Positions 12,798 through 19,256 of a DNA stretch of 21,600 bases are shown in pieces; the first letter of the stretch is position 1; every line of letters starts with the position of its first letter. The DNA lies in the IMG/VR virus record IMGVR_UViG_3300017741_000068, positions 1-21,600 of that record; one strand, given 5' to 3'. Under the pieces are notes generated by a model, which was not told where the DNA came from, ran no database searches, and was given only the letters and a program-made list of their open reading frames with translations. The DNA is from a virus. A program made the position numbers and the translations under genes.

Positions 12798-13012
12798 TAT
12801 TTTATTTTAGACTCAAGGATATCAATTCTACTCGACAAGTTATTGATAGATTTATTCAAGTCATTATTTGTCGGTGGGTTATAGGTCTGTTGATATAACT
12901 GTTTTACTTTCTTGTCAAGTGTAACCATCATTCTAAATATGGTGTTGTTAGATATATCTTTTCCATCGTTGATACTCTCTACCAACTGTTCTATTTCTTT
13001 ATCGTCCATCAT
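12797..13012 (-). CDS. Small helical protein, unknown function
   Basis: 71 aa, mainly helical: MMDDKEIEQLVESINDGKD, a turn, MVTLDKKVKQLYQQ, an Asn/Pro linker and a C-terminal coiled coil (NKSINNLSSRIDILESKIK). It overlaps the genes on both sides (ATGATG with the upstream TGA; TAATG with the downstream ATG). No family recognised. Confidence 0.65.
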   Translation of the reverse strand: MMDDKEIEQLVESINDGKDISNNTIFRMMVTLDKKVKQLYQQTYNPPTNNDLNKSINNLSSRIDILESKIK

Positions 13013-13458
13013 TTCATTAACATAAATTCATCATTCCAGTTAAACGCTTCACACACCACGTTTGTAGATAACCCTTTGTATATCTGGTGCAACTTTTTGT
13101 CTTTAGTTTGTACTAAAAGTGCAGCTTCTGTTTCATGTAAACCCTCTAACAACTGAACAAACATCTGTTCTTTTTTCCATGCTGGTGTTTTACCATCTCC
13201 ACCTTTTATGAAATGAAATAGTTGTCTAGACTCAGTTGCAAGTGTGGTATGTTCAGTTCCTATCGGTGCTTCATTCTTTCTATAGGGAACATCACCCTCT
13301 GGAAGAACCCATGCGATATTTGGGTCAAAAGATGCTTTCAATACAGACCTAAGTGCTGGTGTATTGTTATCTCTAAGTATCTTGACTTTTTGGTCTTTTG
13401 TTTTTGCCTTGTGTACTCTGTCAAGGACTTCTGAAAATAATAATGTACTTCCTGCCAT
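13009..13458 (-). CDS. DUF6433-like conserved phage protein
   Basis: 149 aa from the ATG at 13458, which has GGAG 9 nt upstream; a TTG at 13473 would add five residues. The order FSEVLDRVHKAKTKDQKVKIL, TPALRSVLKASFDPNIAWVL, PEGDVPYRKNEAPIGTEHT, ESRQLFHFIKGGDGK, QLLEGLHETEAALL and VCEAFNWNDEFM is the pattern I associate with DUF6433, a family common in T4-like marine phages with no known function. It follows the RNase H gene by 1 nt, so a role in DNA metabolism is plausible but unproven. Confidence 0.8.
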   Translation of the reverse strand: MAGSTLLFSEVLDRVHKAKTKDQKVKILRDNNTPALRSVLKASFDPNIAWVLPEGDVPYRKNEAPIGTEHTTLATESRQLFHFIKGGDGKTPAWKKEQMFVQLLEGLHETEAALLVQTKDKKLHQIYKGLSTNVVCEAFNWNDEFMLMK

Positions 13459-13459
13459 T

Positions 13460-14302
13460 TTAAAATTCTCCAATGTTTTCAGTTAACTCTCTGAGTTTAT
13501 TTTTCATAAAATAATTTAGGAGTTTACTACGATCACCATGTGGTGCGTTATTGTATTCTAATCTTATTTGATTTTTGAGTTCCTCTGGTGTTTGTGTTAA
13601 ATCAATCAGAGTTAAGTTTCTTTGAAAGTTTCGTTTCACCTCATCATTCCAATCACTTCCACCACCTACCAGCCAAGATTGTATCTTCTTTCTAGTCAAT
13701 GGTCTTTGTCTTAATCCATCTGTAAAAGTATTGTCTGGTGATAGTACATTCGGTACACCATCACTAGTATCACCTTTTAAGATATGTTCTTTTAAATATA
13801 TAGTAGGGTCAAATCCATTGACTTGTTTTTTTGTGATAGGACTCCACTGTGTAACATTTGAATATTTCTGTAACTGAATAAAATCTTTATCTCCAGAGAT
13901 TATCATAATCTTTTCATCTCTGTTTTCTTCACACAAAGATCCTATGATGTCATCTGCTTCTGCACCGAACACCTCAAGATATTTGTAGGGAAAGTTTTCT
14001 TTGATTTCTTTTCTTATCTTGTTAAGAGTTGTAAAGATATCATCCCAATCTAGGTTTGACTCTTCTCGACCCTTTCTACGACTGGCTTTATACTCTGGGA
14101 AATAATCTCTTCTCCATGAGTGTTTTGAGTCCCAAGTAAGAACTACTTCACCATATTCGTTACGATGTTCTGTTCTGTACATACGAATAGAGTTGAGTAT
14201 CATGTGTCTTACCATACTCTCGTCTACAGTTTTACTTTTATTCATTTTCAAGTTCATCATCAGATTTGCAACTGCAATCTGGTTCATATCAATTATTATC
14301 AT
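13460..14302 (-). CDS. rnh: RNase H / 5'-3' exonuclease (T4 Rnh-like, FEN family)
   Basis: 280 aa (T4 enzyme about 305). It removes RNA primers from lagging-strand fragments. The metal-binding acidic residues appear in order: D5 (MIIIDMNQ), D58 (VVLTWDSKHSWRRDYFPEYK), E115/D117/D118 (VFGAEADDIIGSL), D138/D140 (MIISGDKDFIQL) and D178/D181 (KGDTSDGVPN). KASRRKGREE fits the bridge region. The last third (KLLNYFMKNKLREL) corresponds to the C-terminal domain that contacts gp32 in T4. The ATG overlaps the oxygenase stop (ATGA). Confidence 0.93.
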   Translation of the reverse strand: MIIIDMNQIAVANLMMNLKMNKSKTVDESMVRHMILNSIRMYRTEHRNEYGEVVLTWDSKHSWRRDYFPEYKASRRKGREESNLDWDDIFTTLNKIRKEIKENFPYKYLEVFGAEADDIIGSLCEENRDEKIMIISGDKDFIQLQKYSNVTQWSPITKKQVNGFDPTIYLKEHILKGDTSDGVPNVLSPDNTFTDGLRQRPLTRKKIQSWLVGGGSDWNDEVKRNFQRNLTLIDLTQTPEELKNQIRLEYNNAPHGDRSKLLNYFMKNKLRELTENIGEF

Positions 14303-14985
14303 TTTTTATTAGTATAGTAAGCGTTAAAGCTCATACTCCTCCGTTCTCCATCCACATCAAAAGGATAAACTGAATGTTTTAACCAAGATGGAAACATGAG
14401 TAGTTTACCAACCTCTGGTCTAAACGTCAAAGTGTCACTTCGTAAATCTTGTTTATCACCTTGCATGAACTGTATTGCACCACCAACAGGATAATGGTCT
14501 TCACTCTCTTTCTCAAAGAACTCGTCCATACCTTTTGGTAGTTTTAAATATATTACTGCTGATAGATGTCCACTGTGTTGATGCCATGGATTGTATTCAC
14601 CTTTGTATTGACTTACTATCCATGATTGACTTATGTTTATATTCTCTTCAGTTGGGTGTAAGTTACCTTGTGTTGGGTGATGTAATATCATGTTATCAAC
14701 GTATGCACAACTTTTGTTAATCATGTGTTTTAGATATCCGATACACGAACCTTTGAGAATATTCTTACAGTAATCTCCATCCTCTTTATTTACTATGGGT
14801 ATCTGAACTTCTTTGTGAACTTTACCTACAAGATGGTTAGACCAATCCCATTGTGCAGATTTTTTATCATCACTTAAAACTTCATCACCTATCTTATTTA
14901 CTAGGTCTATAAATCTTTTTGGTACTTCCATTTCCATTATAGTAGGACTAAATGGTGTGTGGAACTTCGCTTCACTCTTCTTCAT
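14299..14985 (-). CDS. 2-oxoglutarate/Fe(II)-dependent oxygenase (no. 6, TIGR02466-like)
   Basis: 228 aa from the ATG at 14985 with GGAGG 9 nt upstream. The C-terminal catalytic part is NPWHQHSGHLSAVIYLKLPK, where WHxH supplies iron ligands, and KLLMFPSWLKHSVYPFDVDG with the distal His, then ERRSMSFNAYY with the Arg for 2OG. It is the clearest TIGR02466 member. An insert of about 40 residues (EFFEKESEDHYPVGGAIQFM) lies between the two halves. It sits directly before RNase H and apart from the main oxygenase cluster. Confidence 0.87.
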   Translation of the reverse strand: MKKSEAKFHTPFSPTIMEMEVPKRFIDLVNKIGDEVLSDDKKSAQWDWSNHLVGKVHKEVQIPIVNKEDGDYCKNILKGSCIGYLKHMINKSCAYVDNMILHHPTQGNLHPTEENINISQSWIVSQYKGEYNPWHQHSGHLSAVIYLKLPKGMDEFFEKESEDHYPVGGAIQFMQGDKQDLRSDTLTFRPEVGKLLMFPSWLKHSVYPFDVDGERRSMSFNAYYTNKK

Positions 14986-15376
14986 CAAAATCTTCCTCCA
15001 AATATTCTACAAGTTCTGCAACTATGTCAGCTCTAAACTTTGTGTATATGTCACCCTCAGTTTTACTTTTCATTGGTAGTATTATATGGTTTACTAAATC
15101 AGATAGTGGGTGGTCATATCCTAACTCTCTAAACAAAAGTGCCTTTAGAGTTTCATTCATAAACCCAACGTGTCTATAAAAATTCTTTGATCCTATATCA
15201 ATATCATTTTCTTTCAAGATTTGTATTAATGATACCATCGCCTTTTCAGATATCCCATCAATTGCATCCATCTCTTCTTGAATAACTTGATCTCTAGTCT
15301 TACCATCTTTGGGTGCTCTTTTAGAATCCCAAGGCCCTATGATCACATTACTCCATTGTTTTTTATCATCTACCAT
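14972..15376 (-). CDS. Acidic protein, unknown function
   Basis: 134 aa. The start has WSNVIIGPWDSKRAPKDGKT; the middle is helical (VIQEEMDAIDGISEKAMVSL, then IGSKNFYRHVGFMNETLKAL), and the C-terminus is strongly acidic (LVEYLEEDFDEEE). Similar acidic proteins occur in cyanophages without assigned function, by my recollection. The acidic tail could imitate DNA or bind a polymerase, but nothing shows this. GAGG lies 6 nt before the ATG, and the gene abuts the QueG-like stop. Confidence 0.7.
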   Translation of the reverse strand: MVDDKKQWSNVIIGPWDSKRAPKDGKTRDQVIQEEMDAIDGISEKAMVSLIQILKENDIDIGSKNFYRHVGFMNETLKALLFRELGYDHPLSDLVNHIILPMKSKTEGDIYTKFRADIVAELVEYLEEDFDEEE

Positions 15377-16333
15377 TTAAACCTCTTTATACTTATCATA
15401 CTTAATTTTACCCTTTACACGCTCATAGGGAAACTTACCATTCCACTTTGAACATCGTGGTTGACTTGTACATTCTCTACAAAAGGGAACATTTACTGCT
15501 TCACCATCTTTTCTAATTACTTGACCATCAAAGGTATATCCATTTTTATCCCACGGCATATCATTACCAAAAGGTAAATGTTCATTTAAGTCATCTGCAT
15601 TATGAATTTTATCCAAAGTTTCTTGTGGTATTTCTGGATAAACATTCTTACCCCAAAAGTCTTTGATTGATGGAATGTCTTTGTTATCTGATTTTCCAAA
15701 TGCTATCATATTATCACAATCTGAAGAGTTCAACCAATTGACTTTTTCCTTATTACGAATTGCACCAACAGGACACTTAACCATACAATCATCACAACCT
15801 ATACAACGATTCCACATTTTAGTATTGTGTCTTCTAGATGTTGGTATATCTACAATTGTGTTGTTGATACCTATCGCAGTGAAGTGAACATCAAACCCAA
15901 ACCTATAATCGTATATTAAACTATTACGAGCTCTTACACCTAACCCTGCTCTTAATGCGGCCTCCTTGAAATTTGTATACACAGGAAACCAAGACTCATA
16001 TGGAGAGTTATTCATAATCTCACAAGCACTATTGTAATGAGTGTAATCCCAATTGTGACTACCATTTGATAATATCAGACAATTAGTCAAACCACCAAAA
16101 TGAATACTGTTAGTGAAATTAGAACCAAACGGATGTAATTGATATTTGATAGGCATAAGAGAAACTTCTAAGAGTTGTTCTTTTGTTATAACACCAACGT
16201 GCCAAACTTTTGTATCAAAAAAACTTTCTAAATATTTGAAAGATATCTCCTCTTCATTTTGACCAAGACTAGAGTAGTCATAGTTTGCAGTATGTCCACC
16301 AGCATATTCTACTACTACCTTACTGTTCTCCAC
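15377..16333 (-). CDS. QueG-like protein with two [4Fe-4S] sites (epoxyqueuosine reductase / reductive dehalogenase relative)
   Basis: 318 aa, GTG start (16333). QueG reduces epoxyqueuosine to queuosine in tRNA using cobalamin and two [4Fe-4S] clusters. Visible signatures are FKEAALRAGLGVRARNSLIY (123-141), which matches the QueG AARAGLGWIGKN core, and a ferredoxin motif NRCIGCDDCMVKCPVGAI with C177, C180, C183, C187. Four more cysteines (C206 in SSDCDNMIAFG; C285, C288, C294 in CRECTSQPRC) fit the second cluster, with C206 in the place of the lone Cys of QueG. The N-terminal half is divergent and the cobalamin-binding loops cannot be confirmed by eye. Reaction and substrate are open. Confidence 0.8.
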   Translation of the reverse strand: MENSKVVVEYAGGHTANYDYSSLGQNEEEISFKYLESFFDTKVWHVGVITKEQLLEVSLMPIKYQLHPFGSNFTNSIHFGGLTNCLILSNGSHNWDYTHYNSACEIMNNSPYESWFPVYTNFKEAALRAGLGVRARNSLIYDYRFGFDVHFTAIGINNTIVDIPTSRRHNTKMWNRCIGCDDCMVKCPVGAIRNKEKVNWLNSSDCDNMIAFGKSDNKDIPSIKDFWGKNVYPEIPQETLDKIHNADDLNEHLPFGNDMPWDKNGYTFDGQVIRKDGEAVNVPFCRECTSQPRCSKWNGKFPYERVKGKIKYDKYKEV

Positions 16334-16686
16334 TTAACACTCTTTTCTTGGTATTCGCCATATGCATTGTCTATCCAATCACCATGTTTTAGATAGTGTT
16401 GCATATGTCTTATGTAACCCTCTATACTATGAAACTTTGATTTCGCACCTTTTACATCTCGTCTGACCTCACCTCTCAGTGAACTCAATTGTTCCTTGTT
16501 ACTCTTTATCCAATGTCTAACATTTTTCAAAGATAGAAAATGGTCATCTGGTCTTGCAAGAACCTCTGGACAAATGTTTTGATGTTGTGCAGGCCCCTTT
16601 GCTTCTCTCGCCTTTGCAAGACGTTCTATCGCAGATGCCTTCTGTTCTGGAGTCATTGGTTTACGTCTACGTTTAATTTTCACCAT
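16315..16686 (-). CDS. Conserved phage protein, unknown function
   Basis: 123 aa from the ATG at 16686 (MVKIKRRRKP), preceded by AGAGG; the frame continues to 16704 but without a site. The N-terminus is very basic, then helices (PEQKASAIERLAKAREAKG), followed by EVLARPDDHFLSLKNVRHWI, a linker SLRGEVRRDVKGAKSKFHSI and GDWIDNAYGEYQEKSVKWRT at the end. I recall the same pattern (PDDHxLSxKxVxxWI...GDWxDxxYGEYQE) in cyanophage proteins of unknown function. The basic start suggests nucleic-acid contact. Confidence 0.75.
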   Translation of the reverse strand: MVKIKRRRKPMTPEQKASAIERLAKAREAKGPAQHQNICPEVLARPDDHFLSLKNVRHWIKSNKEQLSSLRGEVRRDVKGAKSKFHSIEGYIRHMQHYLKHGDWIDNAYGEYQEKSVKWRTVR

Positions 16687-16700
16687 AATATTTATACCTC

Positions 16701-16811
16701 TCAAGTTAGTGAATAAAAATACACTCCCAGACCTATAGACCAGGCTGTTAGTGTCATAAAAATAAATAGTCTAATATAAAGACCTATTAAAAATTCTGCA
16801 AGTCTAATCAT
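16701..16811 (-). CDS. 36-aa membrane micropeptide
   Basis: The frame starts MIRLAEFLIGLYIRLFIFM and ends TLTAWSIGLGVYFYSLT. It is almost entirely hydrophobic with two Arg near the start, so one long transmembrane helix is expected, with a positive end inside. The ATG overlaps the stop of the upstream gene (ATGATTAG), and the TGA lies 14 nt before the next ATG. Size and position fit a small phage membrane protein; a holin-type role cannot be shown. Confidence 0.5.
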   Translation of the reverse strand: MIRLAEFLIGLYIRLFIFMTLTAWSIGLGVYFYSLT

Positions 16812-17091
16812 TGATATATGTCTTTCTTACCATTTCTAAAGTATCTTTCACTATACTTGGATATGTACCCATATAAGTGCCAGACTTTAGATTGTCAGTA
16901 TTTATCAATTTTTTATGTTGATGTTTTATCTTCTTCCAATTCTTTAACATTAGTTTTGAAACTTTATCAAAAGTACTATCACTTGCAATTGGTTTATCTT
17001 CTTCATAATATGCATAACTCATTATCAAATATAAAGGAACTGACATACTTATATTGTCCTTTATCTTTGCATTTATTATACTATCAATCAT
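16804..17091 (-). CDS. Protein resembling the Ia start of NAD-dependent ligases, function unknown
   Basis: 95 aa. SMSVPLYLIMSYAYYEEDKP then IASDSTFDKVSKLMLKNWKK recalls the YY..D.P.ISD..YD pattern at the front of NAD-dependent DNA ligases (subdomain Ia, which binds NMN). There is no adenylation (KxDG) or OB domain here, so it is not a ligase by itself. It may be a stand-alone relative of that subdomain. The C-terminus is SGTYMGTYPSIVKDTLEM. It overlaps the genes on both sides. Confidence 0.65.
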   Translation of the reverse strand: MIDSIINAKIKDNISMSVPLYLIMSYAYYEEDKPIASDSTFDKVSKLMLKNWKKIKHQHKKLINTDNLKSGTYMGTYPSIVKDTLEMVRKTYIND

Positions 17092-17230
17092 CTATTTCAT
17101 TCATTAGTGTGCTCTCTACATAGCAGATTGCTGTTGCAGTATCGGTGAAACCCTTATCGGTTAGTATGGTATACAAATCTTCTAGTGCGATTTGTATTTC
17201 ATCTTTTGTCATTCCAGATTCTATTTGCAT
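17084..17230 (-). CDS. 48-aa protein, unknown function
   Basis: The frame reads MQIESGMTKDEIQIALEDL, then YTILTDKGFTDTATAICYVE and ends STLMNEIDD. It is a short helical, acidic protein. The ATG overlaps the upstream stop as TAATG (17232-17228), and its TGA overlaps the next ATG, so it exactly fills the space between two genes. No family recognised. Confidence 0.7.
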   Translation of the reverse strand: MQIESGMTKDEIQIALEDLYTILTDKGFTDTATAICYVESTLMNEIDD

Positions 17231-17625
17231 TACGCAGCCACCTTTACATGAGGATTAGTTCTTGTTTGGACATAAGGTTTATTCCATTTTCCAATGTTAA
17301 TATCAACATAGTATGCAGTATCAAAATAGTCAACCATTGCATCTGATTTGTCATACCATTTGTTACCTTTCATCGCCTTTACAAGGTCTTTAAGAAAATT
17401 TCTTTTAGTTCCAGAATACCAAGTGTCTATGTGATAAGTATTAACTTGAACGTAACCATCACCATGACTAAAGTTATCACTGAAATCTAGAACACCAGAT
17501 TGAATATTAACAACTAATGAACTGTAATGGTTTATTGCAATAGTACCTTTCATACCATAGTTTTTAAGAACTGCCTTGATCGCAGGAGCAAGGTCTTTTT
17601 TGTCTTGTTGTGAAATATATGCCAT
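17230..17625 (-). CDS. Protein of unknown function, promoter-driven
   Basis: 131 aa. The start SQQDKKDLAPAIKAVLKNYG is a helix, then KGTIAINHYSSLVVNIQSG is a strand pair, with aromatic-rich strands QVNTYHIDTWYSG and DTAYYVDINIGKWNKPYV. The layout (helix, I-x-H-Y-S-x-x-x-x-N-I strand, aromatic C-terminus) reminds me of large-polyvalent-protein associated domains such as LPD29, weakly. It has its own sigma-70 promoter and an AGAGAGAGAAAAAC leader. It overlaps the 48-aa gene by one codon position. Confidence 0.7.
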   Translation of the reverse strand: MAYISQQDKKDLAPAIKAVLKNYGMKGTIAINHYSSLVVNIQSGVLDFSDNFSHGDGYVQVNTYHIDTWYSGTKRNFLKDLVKAMKGNKWYDKSDAMVDYFDTAYYVDINIGKWNKPYVQTRTNPHVKVAA

Positions 17626-17670
17626 GTTTTTCTCTCTCTCTATATTATTAACGAATCACTCTATACTATT

Positions 17671-17698
17671 ATAATACCACATTGACAGAATATGTCAA
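17671..17698 (-). promoter_or_regulatory. Sigma-70-type promoter for the 131-aa gene
   Basis: TTGACA (17698-17693), 16 bp, TATTAT (17676-17671) inside GTATTATAATAGTATAG. A shifted -10 (TATAAT, 17673-17668) would give 19 bp. The stretch TATTATAATAGT is identical in the next two promoters upstream. Confidence 0.8.
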
Positions 17699-17706
17699 GT
17701 CTTTTC

Positions 17707-17910
17707 TTAATAAGATTCTAACTCAACTGTTTCAATCGACACTAATTGGTCAGCAGTGTGACCAGCTTTCTCGTATTCTGCAATCGCATTTGACTCTGAC
17801 TCTTTTGCAGTGTCACCAGAATTACCAGCAAAACTTGAACTGACTAAAAACTTATCACCATCAGTAGTGGTGTGGAAGTGTTGAATTGATGTTGCGAAAA
17901 ATGTATTCAT
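17707..17910 (-). CDS. Small protein, unknown function
   Basis: 67 aa, MNTFFATSIQHFHTTTDGDK, then FLVSSSFAGNSGDTAKESES and NAIAEYEKAGHTADQLVSIE. A strand-helix-strand pattern like the 63-aa protein at 11269-11460 (both have a short strand, EAQA/ESNA-type helix and an ending strand), but no family is recognised. It is a single-gene unit with promoter upstream and another promoter just after its stop. Its leader, GAGAGAATCAGAT, is nearly the same as that of the sigma region 4 gene. Confidence 0.65.
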   Translation of the reverse strand: MNTFFATSIQHFHTTTDGDKFLVSSSFAGNSGDTAKESESNAIAEYEKAGHTADQLVSIETVELESY

Positions 17911-17944
17911 ATCTGATTCTCTCTTTTTTATTAACTACACTATT

Positions 17945-17972
17945 ATAATACACGAATTATTTTATTTGTCAA
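17945..17972 (-). promoter_or_regulatory. Sigma-70-type promoter for the 67-aa gene
   Basis: TTGACA (17972-17967), 16 bp, TATTAT (17950-17945). ACACTTGACA before and TATTATAATAGTGTAG after are shared with the promoter at 18350-18377; downstream TTAATAAAAAA and GAATCAGATATG are also shared. Confidence 0.82.
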
Positions 17973-17977
17973 GTGTT

Positions 17978-18316
17978 TTATGCAACTTCTTTTAAGATTT
18001 CACTTCTTGAAGGATGTTTCATCTTTCTCAGAGCCTTCGCTTCAATCTGTGTTATTCTAGTTCTCGTTACACTAAAGATTTGACCTACTTCTTCTAAAGT
18101 TTTATTGTTGAAAAATCTCTCTCTTATCACTCTCTCCTCTCTAGGAGTCAATGTTGACAATACTTGAGTGATTGCATTTTTTATTTCAAAATCTAAAACT
18201 TCAGGCATCTCGTAAGTATCTTCTATTGTTTCAAATGACTCAAAAGGTTCTTTCTTGTACTTTGCAAAGAACTTCACTCTAGTCATGTGTCTATTTTTAA
18301 AAATGGCAGGGGTCAT
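17978..18316 (-). CDS. Sigma-70 region 4-only protein
   Basis: 112 aa. Residues 50-108 match region 4 of bacterial housekeeping sigma: [19 protein letters not shown], then the helix-turn-helix [20 protein letters not shown], followed by [16 protein letters not shown]. Region 4 contacts the beta flap of RNA polymerase and the -35 element. Regions 1-3 are absent; the first 45 residues ([20 protein letters not shown]) are unrelated. Aligned to E. coli sigma-70, R584 is kept (R85) and Q589 is kept (Q90), but E585 is T86 and R588 is T89, so -35 reading is likely altered. It may redirect host polymerase, replace host region 4 or pair with a region 4-less late sigma. An inner ATG (M11) is possible. 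It has its own promoter. Confidence 0.88.
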   Translation of the reverse strand: MTPAIFKNRHMTRVKFFAKYKKEPFESFETIEDTYEMPEVLDFEIKNAITQVLSTLTPREERVIRERFFNNKTLEEVGQIFSVTRTRITQIEAKALRKMKHPSRSEILKEVA

Positions 18317-18349
18317 ATCTGATTCTCTTTTTTTATTAACTACACTATT

Positions 18350-18377
18350 ATAATACAGTAATTATATTATATGTCAA
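18350..18377 (-). promoter_or_regulatory. Sigma-70-type promoter for the sigma region 4 gene
   Basis: TTGACA (18377-18372), 16 bp, TATTAT (18355-18350) within TATTATAATAGTGTAG. The leader TTAATAAAAAAAGAGAATCAGAT leads to the ATG at 18316. Confidence 0.82.
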
Positions 18378-18576
18378 GTGTTTTTTTAAAAAGATATACA
18401 AATATTAAAAAAAGAAGTACAATCTGTACAACTATGAGTTCACCTAGTATGTACCTATCTTGACTTACAAACTCACCAAAAGTTGTAACTATAAAGATAC
18501 TAAGAAAATAAGATATTATTGGACTTGCTAGAATTAAGTTATAATTCTCCACCACAGTGTGGACAAACTTGTGCAT
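18367..18576 (-). CDS. Small two-helix membrane protein
   Basis: 69 aa from the ATG at 18576 (75 aa if started at 18594). Two hydrophobic helices are clear: LILASPIISYFLSIFIVTTF and LGELIVVQIVLLFLIFVYLF, joined by GEFVSQDRY, ending KKTLDI. The gene starts inside the end of the zinc-knuckle gene (overlap of 38 nt or more), so the start is uncertain; a GTG further in is also possible. The two-helix layout and size would fit a class II holin, but no motif decides this. Confidence 0.6.
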   Translation of the reverse strand: MHKFVHTVVENYNLILASPIISYFLSIFIVTTFGEFVSQDRYILGELIVVQIVLLFLIFVYLFKKTLDI

Positions 18577-18745
18577 TTTCTTTTTTGACTTCATTTATTG
18601 TTTTCTGTAATTTCTTCGCATCTTTGACCAATGTTTTCATTACATCCTTTCTACGTTCAGATTTCGCACGCTGTAGTTCAATTTTGAGGGTGTTTTTGAG
18701 TTTTTCTAATCTTTGTTCAAAGACAGGAATAAAACCAGTAATCAT
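18539..18745 (-). CDS. Small coiled-coil protein with C-terminal CxxC knuckle
   Basis: 68 aa. A long charged helix (FEQRLEKLKNTLKIELQRAK, then DAKKLQKTINEVKKEN) is followed by VCPHCGGEL, half of a zinc ribbon. Two copies could share a zinc ion in a dimer. The ATG overlaps the stop of the nuclease gene (ATGA), so it is probably made with it. No family recognised. Confidence 0.7.
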   Translation of the reverse strand: MITGFIPVFEQRLEKLKNTLKIELQRAKSERRKDVMKTLVKDAKKLQKTINEVKKENAQVCPHCGGEL

Positions 18746-19080
18746 TTTTCGTCCTTGTGTAACCCTACAAAATAATCTGCATCTACTAATACTAGAGGTT
18801 TTTGATTGTTTCTTTTAATAAAAACTATAGGTTCATAATCCCCAGAGTTTGACTCTGCTTGTTCGTATGATTTCCAAACATTCAATGCTTCTTGGTTCTT
18901 ACACTCTATTGAGTATGGAAACTTTTCTCTTGCAGCTCTTGCCATAATCAAATCCTCACCACCAGCACCCATAGACCTCGACTCGATATCCTCTGGGTGA
19001 ATACCAAGTGACTCTACAAGTTTGTCACGAACCCATTGTTGAAATCTACGACCCTTAGCCTTTGCACTTTGGGTTTTCAT
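18742..19080 (-). CDS. Holliday-junction-resolvase-like PD-(D/E)XK nuclease
   Basis: 112 aa. Visible motifs are KGRRFQQWVRDKLVESLG (a basic helix at the front as in Hjc-type enzymes), RSMGAGGEDLIMA with D43, FPYSIECKNQEALNVWKSY with E59 and K61 as the ExK, and later PIVFIKRNNQKPLVLVDADY. This D...ExK arrangement fits archaeal-type Holliday resolvases or VRR-NUC-like nucleases. It could process branched DNA in packaging or recombination. Neighbours are zinc-binding small proteins. It overlaps the upstream Cys-rich gene as ATGA. Confidence 0.75.
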   Translation of the reverse strand: MKTQSAKAKGRRFQQWVRDKLVESLGIHPEDIESRSMGAGGEDLIMARAAREKFPYSIECKNQEALNVWKSYEQAESNSGDYEPIVFIKRNNQKPLVLVDADYFVGLHKDEK

Positions 19081-19256
19081 ATACTCTCGTCAGAATATCT
19101 ATTTTCATTTTCTGCAACACAAGCATCACAACGACAGTTATCACATATTTTTATGGTCTTACCCTCACCATAATTTTCACTCATAAAACCCTCTGCAACA
19201 CCATATAATGGTACACTACAATGCGAATCACGACCACAGTTTTGACAATTACTCAT
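19077..19256 (-). CDS. Cys-rich 59-aa protein, probable zinc binder
   Basis: The frame starts MSNCQNCGRDSHCSVPLYG and has a second cysteine group KICDNCRCDACVAENE. Seven cysteines in two clusters (CxxC near the start; CxxCxCxxC) fit one or two zinc sites. The ATG lies inside the stop of the upstream 51-aa gene (ATGAGTAA) and the stop overlaps the nuclease ATG. GAGGAG occurs about 12 nt before the ATG. No family recognised. Confidence 0.75.
   Translation of the reverse strand: MSNCQNCGRDSHCSVPLYGVAEGFMSENYGEGKTIKICDNCRCDACVAENENRYSDESI

Noticed and set aside
12892-12920. TTGACA with a TATCAA 17 bp later on the minus strand as an eighth promoter
   Set aside because: It lies inside the 71-aa gene, the -10 is poor and no gene starts soon after it.
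16689-16696. TATAAATA before the 123-aa conserved phage protein as a late promoter
   Set aside because: It lies only 2 nt from the ATG, between AGAGG and the start codon, so it is the spacer of the ribosome site; an RNA starting downstream would miss the start.
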